Below are positions 8,211-15,304 of a stretch of DNA of 64,000 nucleotides, one piece after another; positions within the stretch are counted from its first letter, which is position 1; each line of letters begins with the position of its first letter. A program made the position numbers and the translations under genes. The DNA comes from an uncultured Clostridia bacterium (GTDB lineage: Bacteria > Bacillota > Clostridia > TANB77 > CAG-508), in assembly GCA_934149005.1 (NCBI GenBank), contig CAKPDN010000002.1:62001-126000 (forward strand). Direction: 5' to 3'. The notes under the pieces were generated by a model, which had not been told where the DNA came from, searched no databases, and was given only the letters and a program-made list of their open reading frames with translations.

Positions 8211-8972
8211 ATGAAAGCATTAATAACAGGATCGTCTTCTGGAATAGGAAGAGATATGGCGAGAGTATTAGCCAAAAAAGGATATAATCTAGTATTGGTA
8301 GCAAGAGATGAACAAAAATTGAATGGATTAGCAAAAGAACTACGAAAAGAAAATAAAGTAGAAATTCAGGTAATATCAATGGATTTGTCAGTAGAACAAA
8401 ATTGCATTGATTTGCACAGAAGTGTAAAAGATGTGGATATTTTGATTAATAATGCAGGTTTTGGTGATTGTGGAAACTTTACACATACAGATTTAAACAA
8501 AGAATTGACAATGATAAAAACAAATATTATTGCGTATCATATTTTAACAAAATTATATTTAGTTGATATGAAAGCAAAAAATACTGGTAAGATTCTAAAT
8601 GTTGCATCAATTGCAGGTTTTATGCCAGGACCATTAATGGCTACTTATTACTCAACAAAGGCGTATGTTGTAAGACTTTCAGAATCCATTAGAGAAGAAT
8701 TAAAAAAAGAAAAATCAAATGTTCAAATTAGTATTTTATGTCCAGGTCCAGTAAATACAAATTTTAATAATGTTGCAAATGTTAAGTTTCATATGAGAGA
8801 AGCTAGCAGCTACAATGTTGCTAATTTTACAATAAATAAATTGCTTATGGGTAAATTTTATATTATACCTGGTTTGGATGTAAAGTTGGGTATTTTCTTT
8901 AGTCATTTTGTACCTAGTAGTTTTATTGCTAAAATTACTTATAAAGTACAAAAAAGAAAGATTAAAAGATGA
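8211..8972 (+). CDS. Short-chain dehydrogenase/reductase
   Basis: A classical SDR of 253 residues. The Rossmann nucleotide site is TGSSSGIG (residues 6-13), the NNAG motif is at residues 80-83, the catalytic Ser lies near 133 (VASIAG) and the catalytic Tyr-Lys pair is Y146-x-x-x-K150. Arg residues after the second strand (VARDEQK) suggest NADP(H). The C terminus is basic and may be membrane-associated (IIPGLDVKLGIFFSHF). The start is the ATG at 8211, placed behind AAAGGAGG; a longer upstream frame runs through the palindromic element and is rejected. The substrate is unknown. Proteins of this shape are often annotated as DltE/YqjQ-type SDRs. The gene is bracketed by two inverted copies of one palindromic element, as if it were a cassette. 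Confidence 0.9.
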   Translation: MKALITGSSSGIGRDMARVLAKKGYNLVLVARDEQKLNGLAKELRKENKVEIQVISMDLSVEQNCIDLHRSVKDVDILINNAGFGDCGNFTHTDLNKELTMIKTNIIAYHILTKLYLVDMKAKNTGKILNVASIAGFMPGPLMATYYSTKAYVVRLSESIREELKKEKSNVQISILCPGPVNTNFNNVANVKFHMREASSYNVANFTINKLLMGKFYIIPGLDVKLGIFFSHFVPSSFIAKITYKVQKRKIKR

Positions 8973-9098
8973 GACAGTTGGGACAGTCCTAATTTGTCTC
9001 ATTTATATTGTCTAATTATGTCAAAAAATAAATTAATACATTGTTTTACAAAAATCGACAAAAATGTGAGACAAATTAGGACTGTCCCAACTGTCTCA
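8970..9098. repeat. 129-bp palindromic element, copy 2 (inverted)
   Basis: It has the same length and same TGAGACAG/CTGTCTCA ends as the copy at 8068-8196. Its interior is the reverse complement of that copy's interior (TTTTTGTCGATTTTTGT is found on the minus strand here). It again begins on the TGA stop codon of the gene before it. The outer arms read TTGGGACAGTCCTAATTTG here but ATGGGACAGTCCRATTTTG in copy 1. Each copy is nearly self-complementary, while the two copies differ. Confidence 0.85.
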
Positions 9099-9117
9099 TG
9101 AAATTTTCTCAAAACTC

Positions 9118-9146
9118 TTGACAAATTCACAAAAATAGTGTAAAGT
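9118..9146 (+). promoter_or_regulatory. Promoter of the ylxM-ffh operon
   Basis: TTGACA (9118-9123) and TAAAGT (9141-9146) with a 17-bp spacer. It begins 20 bp after the palindromic element ends. Confidence 0.75.
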
Positions 9147-9180
9147 ATATTAGCATTACAAATTTAAAGAGGTAGTTATT

Positions 9181-9528
9181 ATGGATGAAAAAATAAAAAT
9201 AAGTATATTGTGTGATTTATATGGTAAATTATTAACCGAAAAGCAATTTGAATTCTTAAATGACTACTATAATAACGACTTGTCACTATCAGAAATAGCA
9301 GAAAATAATGATATAACAAGACAAGCTGTTAGAGACATTATAAAGAAGGGAGAGAAAAAGCTTTTCGAATATGAAGAAAAGTTGTTATTTATGAAAAGGA
9401 TGTTAAATCAAGAAAAAACAATTCAACATATTTTATCAGAATTAACAAAAATAGAAAAAGATTCATCTGACAAAAAAGTAGCTAATATTTTAGAAACAGT
9501 AAAAAAAGAATTGAATTGTTTAGTATAA
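9181..9528 (+). CDS. ylxM: YlxM/p13 family helix-turn-helix protein
   Basis: A 115-residue protein with a sigma-70 region-4-like helix-turn-helix (LLTEKQFEFLNDYYNNDLSLSEIAENNDITRQAV). A coiled-coil-like C-terminal half follows. YlxM proteins are nearly always encoded directly before ffh and are thought to act with the signal recognition particle; in streptococci YlxM binds SRP components. Here the ffh start is 13 bp after the stop. GAGGTAG precedes the start codon. Confidence 0.92.
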   Translation: MDEKIKISILCDLYGKLLTEKQFEFLNDYYNNDLSLSEIAENNDITRQAVRDIIKKGEKKLFEYEEKLLFMKRMLNQEKTIQHILSELTKIEKDSSDKKVANILETVKKELNCLV

Positions 9529-9541
9529 GGGAGGAAAACAA

Positions 9542-10891
9542 ATGGCTTTTGAAGGATTGTCTTCTAGGTTGCAAGAAATAACAAGAAAATTAAAAGGAAA
9601 AGCAAGAATTACTGACTCAGATTTAAAAGAAATGTTAAGAGAAGTAAAGCTTGCACTATTAGAAGCTGATGTTAACTATAAAATAGTAAAAGAATTTATA
9701 GCCAATATACAAGAAAAAGCACTTGGACAGGATGTTTTAAAATCATTAACACCAGGCCAACAAGTTGTTAAAATTGTAAAAGATGAATTAATAGAATTAT
9801 TAGGTGGAACAGAAAGCAAAGTTAATTTTTCACCAAATCCACCAACAGTAATAATGTTAGTTGGACTTCAAGGTTCTGGTAAAACAACAACAGCAGGTAA
9901 ACTTGCAAATTTATTTAGAAAACAAGGGAAAAAACCATTATTAGTAGCGTGTGATGTTTATAGGCCGGCGGCTATTAAACAATTACAAGTTGTCGGAGCT
10001 CAGTTAAATATTCCCGTATTTGCAAATGAGCAATCAAAAGATGTTGTACATATTGCAAAACAAGCAATAAATGTGGCAATGTCAAAATTAAATGATGTAA
10101 TTATTCTTGATACAGCTGGTCGTTTACAAATAGATGAACAGTTGATGGAAGAATTACAAGATGTTAAGAAAAGTGTAAAACCTCATGAAATACTATTAGT
10201 AGTAGATTCTATGACTGGCCAAGAGGCTGTAAATGTTGCAGAAACTTTTAATGAAAAAGTTGGAATTGATGGAATTGTATTAACCAAATTAGATGGTGAT
10301 ACTAGAGGTGGTGCAGCACTTTCAGTTAAAAAAGTTACTGGTAGACCTATAAAATTTGCAGCAACTGGTGAAAAATTAAGTGATATAGAAATTTTTCATC
10401 CAGATAGAATGGCATCAAGAATTTTAGGAATGGGTGATATGCTAGCAGTTATAGAAAAAGCTGAAGAAGCATTTGACTTAGAAGAAGCCGAGAAACTTGA
10501 AAAAAAGATGAGAAAAAGTGAGTTGGATTTAGATGATTATTTAGCTCAAATAAGGCAAATGAAAAAAATGGGTTCTTTCTCATCATTATTAAAACTAATA
10601 CCTGGAATGAATCAATTTAAAGATATAAAAGTAGATGACAAAGAATTTGCTAAAATAGAAGCCATTATTTGTTCAATGACACAAAAAGAAAAAAGAAATA
10701 CAAAGCTTTTAAATGCAAGTAGAAGAATAAGAATAGCAAAGGGTAGTGGTACTACAGTACAAGATATAAACAAATTTATTAAATCGTATGAAATGACTCA
10801 AAAAATGATGAAACAAATGAAAAATAAAGGTGGAATGAAGAAGCTTATGAATGGTATTGATGAAAATGCACTTAAAAATTTTAAGATGTAG
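9542..10891 (+). CDS. ffh: Signal recognition particle protein Ffh
   Basis: The SRP54 GTPase recognises signal sequences on nascent chains and, with the SRP RNA and FtsY, delivers ribosomes to the Sec translocon. It has 449 residues. The N domain (1-95) is followed by the G domain with G1 GLQGSGKTT (108-116), the DTAGRLQ motif and TKLDGDTRGG. The methionine-rich M domain ends MTQKMMKQMKNKGGMKKLM. The RNA-binding helix-turn-helix is seen as RIAKGSGTTVQDINKF. GGGAGG lies 9 bp before the start. It is co-transcribed with ylxM; a 143-bp AT-rich gap separates it from rpsP. Confidence 0.98.
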   Translation: MAFEGLSSRLQEITRKLKGKARITDSDLKEMLREVKLALLEADVNYKIVKEFIANIQEKALGQDVLKSLTPGQQVVKIVKDELIELLGGTESKVNFSPNPPTVIMLVGLQGSGKTTTAGKLANLFRKQGKKPLLVACDVYRPAAIKQLQVVGAQLNIPVFANEQSKDVVHIAKQAINVAMSKLNDVIILDTAGRLQIDEQLMEELQDVKKSVKPHEILLVVDSMTGQEAVNVAETFNEKVGIDGIVLTKLDGDTRGGAALSVKKVTGRPIKFAATGEKLSDIEIFHPDRMASRILGMGDMLAVIEKAEEAFDLEEAEKLEKKMRKSELDLDDYLAQIRQMKKMGSFSSLLKLIPGMNQFKDIKVDDKEFAKIEAIICSMTQKEKRNTKLLNASRRIRIAKGSGTTVQDINKFIKSYEMTQKMMKQMKNKGGMKKLMNGIDENALKNFKM

Positions 10892-10959
10892 ATAAATAAA
10901 AAAGTATGTATATTATACATTATAAAAATGTTTTTAAATTTTTAAATTTATATAAATAA

Positions 10960-11017
10960 AATTCTTAAGAAATTTTTCAATTTTTTATAAAAAAATTTAG
11001 AAATTTTCTTAAATTTC
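10960..11017. repeat. AT-rich palindrome before rpsP
   Basis: Arms around TTCTTAAGAAATTTTT and AAATTTTCTTAAATT pair across a TTTTTTATAAAAAAA centre, ending immediately before the rpsP ribosome binding site. It may be a leader hairpin or an incomplete terminator. The sequence is low complexity, so the pairing could be fortuitous. Confidence 0.4.
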
Positions 11018-11034
11018 GAGGAGGTGAATTTGAA

Positions 11035-11271
11035 ATGGTAAAAATAAGATTACAAAGAGAAGGAAAGAAAAAAGCTCCTTTCTATCATATAGTAGTAGCT
11101 GATTCTAAAGCTCCAAGAGATGGTAAAATAATTGAGCAAATTGGTACATATGATCCAATGACAAAACCATCTACAATAGTTTTAAATCAAGAAAAAGTTG
11201 CACAATGGATAAAAAATGGTGCAAAACCAACTGAAACAGTTAAAAAATTAATTGAAAATGCAACAAAATAA
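11035..11271 (+). CDS. rpsP: 30S ribosomal protein S16 (bS16)
   Basis: A 78-residue small-subunit protein that helps fold the 16S rRNA 5' domain. The conserved start MVKIRLQREGKKKAPFYHIV and the block APRDGKIIEQIGTYDPM are typical. GGAGG stands 10 bp before the ATG. It heads the rpsP-khpA-rimM-trmD-rplS unit, an order common in Firmicutes. Confidence 0.98.
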   Translation: MVKIRLQREGKKKAPFYHIVVADSKAPRDGKIIEQIGTYDPMTKPSTIVLNQEKVAQWIKNGAKPTETVKKLIENATK

Positions 11272-11289
11272 TTTTAAGGAGAAATTAAC

Positions 11290-11520
11290 ATGAAAGAAAT
11301 TATAGAAACTATAATATTAAACCTTGTAGATAATAAAGAAGCTGTTCAAATAAATGAAGTTCAAGGTGAAAAAGCTATAGTGTTTGAAGTAAAAGTTGCA
11401 AATGAAGATATGGGAAAAGTAATAGGAAAACAAGGAAAACTTGCTAAATCAATAAGAACTGTTGTTAAATCAATTGGAGCTAGAGAACATAAAAAGGTTT
11501 CTGTAGAATTTATAGATTAA
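11290..11520 (+). CDS. khpA: KH-domain RNA-binding protein KhpA
   Basis: A 76-residue single KH domain with the loop GKVIGKQGKLAKSIRT (G-x-x-G signature as GKQG). KhpA pairs with KhpB/EloR in Gram-positive bacteria and affects small RNAs, cell elongation and division. It is also known as YlqC. It lies 18 bp after rpsP and 16 bp before rimM, the usual place for this gene. AAGGAG precedes the start. Confidence 0.95.
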   Translation: MKEIIETIILNLVDNKEAVQINEVQGEKAIVFEVKVANEDMGKVIGKQGKLAKSIRTVVKSIGAREHKKVSVEFID

Positions 11521-11536
11521 TTGAGGTAAAAATTTT

Positions 11537-12043
11537 ATGCAAGAGTTTTTAGAAATAGGTCAAATTGTTAATACATTTGGTATAAAAGGTATGCTTAAAG
11601 TAAAGCCATTTACTGATGATATTAAAAGATTTGATGATTTAGAAAAAGTATATGTTGAAAAAAATAAATCCAAGAAACAATATGAAATTGAAGAAATAAA
11701 ATATCATAAAGATATGGTGTTAATTAAATTCAAAGGAATAGACAAAGTGGAAGATGCAGAAATGTTAAGAAATTCATATTTAAAAGTTAATAGACAAGAT
11801 GAACCGGAATTAGATAAAGGTACATATTATATTGTTGATTTATTAGGACTAAATGTTTATTCTGATGAAGGAAATTTGCTTGGAAAATTAGATGATATAT
11901 TTAATAATGGAAGTTGTGACATATATGTTGTAAAAGATGAACTTGGTAAACAGTTATTATTACCTGCTATATCTGATGTAATTAAAGAAATTAATTTAGA
12001 AGAAAGCAAGATAGTGGTTCATATAATTAAAGGTTTAATTTAA
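11537..12043 (+). CDS. rimM: Ribosome maturation factor RimM
   Basis: A 168-residue 16S rRNA processing factor that assists assembly of the 30S head with S19. The N-terminal beta-barrel shows EIGQIVNTFGIKGMLKV, and the C-terminal PRC-barrel begins near YYIVDLLGLNVY and ends LLPAISDVIKEINLE. The start follows GAGG by 11 bp. It is translationally close to trmD downstream. Confidence 0.96.
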   Translation: MQEFLEIGQIVNTFGIKGMLKVKPFTDDIKRFDDLEKVYVEKNKSKKQYEIEEIKYHKDMVLIKFKGIDKVEDAEMLRNSYLKVNRQDEPELDKGTYYIVDLLGLNVYSDEGNLLGKLDDIFNNGSCDIYVVKDELGKQLLLPAISDVIKEINLEESKIVVHIIKGLI

Positions 12044-12070
12044 AAAATAATGGAGGTATATAAAATCAGA

Positions 12071-12787
12071 ATGAAGTTTGATGTTTTAACACTTTTTCCA
12101 GAGATGTTTGATATTCTAAATGAAAGCATTATTGGAAGAGCAAAGGAAAAAGGTCTAATAAATATTAATCTAATAAATATTAGAGATTTTTCAAAAGATA
12201 AACACAAAAAAGTTGATGATACTCCTTATGGTGGTGGAGCAGGTATGGTTATTGGGCCAGATGTTGTATATGATGCCTATAAATCTGTTCAAGATAACAA
12301 GGCTAAAGTTATATATATGTCTCCACAAGGTAAAAAATTAAACCAAAAAAAAGTAGAAGAGCTATCTAAACAAGAACATTTAATTCTTCTTTGTGGTCAT
12401 TATGAAGGAATTGACCAAAGGGTACTAGATAAAATTGTTGATGAGGAAATTTCAATAGGTGATTATGTATTAACAGGAGGAGAACTTCCAGCAATGGTAC
12501 TAATTGATTCAGTTAGTAGATATATTGAGGGAGTCTTAAAAGAAGAGTCTATTAAAGAAGAATCTTTTTCACAAGGACTTTTAGAATATCCACAATACAC
12601 TAGACCAGAAATTTTTGAAGGCGAACAAGTTCCAGAAGTATTGCTTTCTGGTCATCACAAAAATATTGACAAATGGAGAAGAAATCAAAGCTTGAAAATA
12701 ACTTTAAGTAAAAGGCCAGACCTTTTAGAAAAAATTGAATTATCTGATGAAGATAAAAAGATTTTAGAAGATATAAAAAATAAATAA
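12071..12787 (+). CDS. trmD: tRNA (guanine-37-N1)-methyltransferase TrmD
   Basis: This SAM-dependent SPOUT methyltransferase makes m1G37 next to the anticodon and prevents +1 frameshifting. From the chosen start it has 238 residues. The trefoil-knot SAM site is visible as LLCGHYEGIDQRV and SIGDYVLTGGELPAM; the DDTPYGGGAGM block is also present. A longer frame starts at 12050, but GGAGG lies inside it (12052-12056) and the family begins MKFDVLTLFPEMF, so I chose the ATG at 12071. The 14-bp spacing is a little long. Confidence 0.97.
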   Translation: MKFDVLTLFPEMFDILNESIIGRAKEKGLININLINIRDFSKDKHKKVDDTPYGGGAGMVIGPDVVYDAYKSVQDNKAKVIYMSPQGKKLNQKKVEELSKQEHLILLCGHYEGIDQRVLDKIVDEEISIGDYVLTGGELPAMVLIDSVSRYIEGVLKEESIKEESFSQGLLEYPQYTRPEIFEGEQVPEVLLSGHHKNIDKWRRNQSLKITLSKRPDLLEKIELSDEDKKILEDIKNK

Positions 12788-12790
12788 TGA

Positions 12791-12815
12791 TGTGCCAAAC
12801 AAAGTAGGCACCGCT
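12791..12815 (+). promoter_or_regulatory. Possible L19-type leader hairpin before rplS
   Basis: GTGCC (12792-12796) and GGCAC (12807-12811) form a short GC-rich hairpin in an otherwise AT-rich 57-bp gap between trmD and rplS. Firmicutes carry a small structured L19 leader at this place. The match is by position and size only. Confidence 0.4.
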
Positions 12816-12844
12816 CAAAATAAAAGAAGGAGGTAAATTCTAAA

Positions 12845-13351
12845 ATGGATATTATTAAATCAATAGAACACGAACAACTTAAGAATAAAATACCAGAATT
12901 AAAAGTTGGTAATACAGTAAAAGTACATGTTAGAATAAAAGAAGGAAACAAAGAAAGAATACAAGTTTTCGAAGGAATTATAATTAAAGTTCAAGGTGGA
13001 GGAGTTAACCAAACATTTACAGTAAGAAAAACATCTTACGGTGTTGGTGTTGAAAAAACATTCTTAATCCATTCTCCATTAGTTGAAAAAGTTGAATTAG
13101 TTAGAGTAGGTAAGGCAAGACGTGCTAGATTATTCTATTTGAGAGATAGAGTAGGTAAAGCTGCTAAAACTAAAGAAATGGTTGGAGCTAGAATTGAAAA
13201 CAGAGAAATTACTGTTAAAGAAGATTTAGTAGAAGAACCAGTAGTTGAAGAAGTTAAAGAAGAAGTTGTTGAAACTCCAGTAGTTGAAAAAACAAAAACT
13301 GAAGTTACAGAAACACCAGCTGTTGAAGAAACAGAAAACAAAGCTGAATAA
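12845..13351 (+). CDS. rplS: 50S ribosomal protein L19 (bL19) with acidic C-terminal tail
   Basis: The first 115 or so residues are a normal L19, at the 30S-50S interface; KVHVRIKEGNKERIQVFEGI and RRARLFYLRDRVGKAAK are conserved blocks. The protein continues for about 50 more residues to 168. This tail is rich in V, E, T and P, with the repeated pattern ETPVVEKTKTEVTETPAVEE. Standard L19 proteins end near residue 115-120. The reading frame is uninterrupted and the tail is not from a neighbouring gene. GGAGG precedes the start, and a terminator follows the stop. Confidence 0.97.
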   Translation: MDIIKSIEHEQLKNKIPELKVGNTVKVHVRIKEGNKERIQVFEGIIIKVQGGGVNQTFTVRKTSYGVGVEKTFLIHSPLVEKVELVRVGKARRARLFYLRDRVGKAAKTKEMVGARIENREITVKEDLVEEPVVEEVKEEVVETPVVEKTKTEVTETPAVEETENKAE

Positions 13352-13360
13352 TTTGAAATA

Positions 13361-13396
13361 AAAACTCACATAAATATATTATGTGGGTTTTATTTA
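13361..13396 (+). terminator. Terminator of the ffh-rplS region
   Basis: Arms AAAACTCACAT (13361-13371) and ATGTGGGTTTT (13381-13391) with G-T pairing, followed by ATTTAG. Confidence 0.75.
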
Positions 13397-13424
13397 GTTA
13401 AATAAATTATAACAAAAGTTTTAA

Positions 13425-13456
13425 CCAACTTATTTTGCTAAAACAAAATAAGTTGG
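13425..13456. repeat. Perfect 14-bp inverted repeat before the pseudogene
   Basis: CCAACTTATTTTG and CAAAATAAGTTGG pair with only a 6-base loop. The repeat lies between the rplS terminator and the truncated ATPase fragment. It may be a terminator without T-run, or a scar. Confidence 0.5.
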
Positions 13457-13500
13457 CAAAAAAACAAAGTTATTTTATAATACTATTAGGAGTCGATTAT

Positions 13501-13716
13501 ATGTTAAATATTGCTAAGAAAGATAATGATATTAAATATATACAAGTTTCATATATGCTCACAGATGATAAAGTAATAGAAAGAGAATTTGGAGCATTTA
13601 ATGCTATAGATGACAATTACCCAAAGTATGTAATTACTTTAGATAAAATGGATTTTTCAAGAAGAGGAATTATCCATAAAAATATTATAGATTTTTTAAT
13701 GGATGAAGATTTTTAA
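13501..13716 (+). pseudogene. C-terminal fragment of a DUF4143-type AAA ATPase
   Basis: The 71 residues from the ATG at 13501 match the end of the large AAA+/DUF4143 ATPase family. The recognisable blocks are YIQVSYMLTDDKVIEREFG, then a DNYPKYVITLDKMDFSRRG block and the ending IIDFLMDEDF. Full-length members have about 400 residues with an N-terminal Walker A. Here everything upstream of the nuclease-like C-terminal end is missing. The 22 codons before the ATG look unrelated. The fragment lies between two hairpins and has no good ribosome binding site. It is probably the remnant of a lost gene, recognised from its conserved tail only. Confidence 0.65.
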
Positions 13717-13719
13717 AAA

Positions 13720-13756
13720 AATCCCCTTTTACCAAATAGTGAAAGGGGTTAAAATT
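13720..13756. terminator. Bidirectional terminator
   Basis: CCCCTTTTACC-type arm (13723-13733) pairs with AAAGGGG (13742-13748); A-runs lie on one side and TTTT on the other. It separates the pseudogene and the convergent HD gene. Confidence 0.65.
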
Positions 13757-14290
13757 TTATAATTTAATAAATAATAAACATAAAAATATATAGGCATATC
13801 TAAAAATTTTCTTTTGGCAAAGTCGATTAAAAATTTCTTGATAAGACTCATTAAAAGCACAATATTTATCGACAAAAGTTAAAATATAACTTTCTTTATA
13901 TTTTGGCAATGCAAAAGTTACAGGCCACATATGTTTTAAAATAATGTCGGTCTCTTTATCATTTAAATCAAACAATTTTGAGGCATTTGTATAAGCTGTT
14001 TTAGGATGGGTAAAAGCATGCAAACCTTTTCTTCCATTTTCTCTTTTTCTCCAGTCGTACAAAAATAAATCATGTAACATTGCGGCTCTGCTACAAGAAA
14101 TATAATCTAAATTAAACTTTTTACAATATATATAACAATAGAATGAGGCTATTAAACAATGTTCAAAACAACTTGTTTTAAAGTGTTGCCTATAATTATT
14201 CATTTGTTTAACAGTTTCATTTTCTAATATATCTTTAATTATATTTATAAAGTCAGTATCATTATAAATTTTTTCGAGTAAATTTTCCAA
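13757..14290 (-). CDS. HD-domain protein (putative phosphohydrolase)
   Basis: A small HD-superfamily protein of 177 residues. The metal-binding histidines and aspartates are seen in order: CFEHCLIASFYCY, AAMLHDLFLYDWR (the HD pair), HAFTHPKTA, ILKHMWPV and VDKYCAF. This spacing is that of stand-alone HD hydrolases, which act on nucleotides or other phosphoesters; the substrate is unknown. I prefer the TTG start at 14290 because AAGGTG lies six bases before it. A GTG at 14299 would overlap that binding site. The last 15 residues are hydrophobic (FRYAYIFLCLLFIKL), possibly a membrane tail. The gene is single and transcribed against its neighbours. Confidence 0.8.
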   Translation of the reverse strand: MENLLEKIYNDTDFINIIKDILENETVKQMNNYRQHFKTSCFEHCLIASFYCYIYCKKFNLDYISCSRAAMLHDLFLYDWRKRENGRKGLHAFTHPKTAYTNASKLFDLNDKETDIILKHMWPVTFALPKYKESYILTFVDKYCAFNESYQEIFNRLCQKKIFRYAYIFLCLLFIKL

Positions 14291-14534
14291 TATGAACACC
14301 TTTTTTCTTATTTTTCATATTTATTTTAGTATAGATTATTATATGTGTCAATAGAAAAAAATAACAAAAAATATTTACATTCTTTTTGTGTAATGATAAA
14401 ATATAAAACAAGAAAAATAGTAATATAGTTTGCATATCTTATGCAATTATAGATAGGAAAATATTTAAAATTAAATGTTTAGATACTTATTAAATGGAAA
14501 AAATAAAATAAATATAAATTTTTTGGAGGTTATT

Positions 14535-15257
14535 ATGAAACTTAAGAAAAAAATCTTAATAGGAATATTTGCTGTTTCAATGGTATGTATAATATTACAA
14601 CCAAATAAAGCAAATGCGGCATTACAGTCTAATGGAGGAACTCCTGCAACAAAAGATATAGATGGGTGGATGCTACAAGTAAGAAAAATGCAAGAATTGG
14701 GAGGAACTTTAGGAAGAACAGATACTATAGACAATACCAACTTAATGAGTAATGCAACAGATTTAGATATACATATGGAAAAAAATACTGAATATGGTGC
14801 TATGGCAATACTTTCAGCTTCTGCTTATGGAAATCCAAATAAAATAGAAGATGGTGATACAACAACAGGAAATTCTACAGGTATAGTAATAAAATTTAAT
14901 AAAGAATGGGTTGCAGCAGGATGGGTAGGTACTCTAGGGTTTAATAGTATAAATGCCTCAAGTATAGATAAAATAGTATCTTCTGGAAATAGATATAAAA
15001 ATATTTATTATAGCCCTAGTAATGGTAATGGAAAAGTAGAAAAAAGTTTTGTAGGAGATGCAACTGATGAAACAAAAGGATGGCATGGATCAAATGCATA
15101 TTCTTGGTTTACATATCATTATAGTGGAATGATACGTGGCTATTATAATAGTATTTTTGCATTTAATGGTAGTGGACACCCGAATTCTTCACCAGATGCA
15201 TATGGTTATAATCCCAGAGCTTCTCGTGCGGTTATTGTAGTGGGTACAGGAATTTAA
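14535..15257 (+). CDS. Exported protein of unknown function (240 aa)
   Basis: The product starts with a clear Sec signal peptide (basic MKLKKK, then ILIGIFAVSMVCIIL, and an ANA-A type cleavage site near residue 32). The mature part is rich in Gly, Asn and Ser. It contains WMLQVRKMQELGGTLGRT, NATDLDIHMEKNTEYGAMA and ILSASAYGNP, and ends SRAVIVVGTGI. I recall similar exported proteins in AT-rich gut Clostridia but can name no function. TTGGAGG precedes the ATG at 14535; an upstream in-frame ATG at 14475 has no binding site. The next gene, 47 bp downstream, also encodes an exported protein, so the two may be co-expressed. Confidence 0.7.
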   Translation: MKLKKKILIGIFAVSMVCIILQPNKANAALQSNGGTPATKDIDGWMLQVRKMQELGGTLGRTDTIDNTNLMSNATDLDIHMEKNTEYGAMAILSASAYGNPNKIEDGDTTTGNSTGIVIKFNKEWVAAGWVGTLGFNSINASSIDKIVSSGNRYKNIYYSPSNGNGKVEKSFVGDATDETKGWHGSNAYSWFTYHYSGMIRGYYNSIFAFNGSGHPNSSPDAYGYNPRASRAVIVVGTGI

Positions 15258-15304
15258 TAAACTAAGGAATATTAAGTAATTAATGATAAAAAAAGGAGGA
15301 ACAA

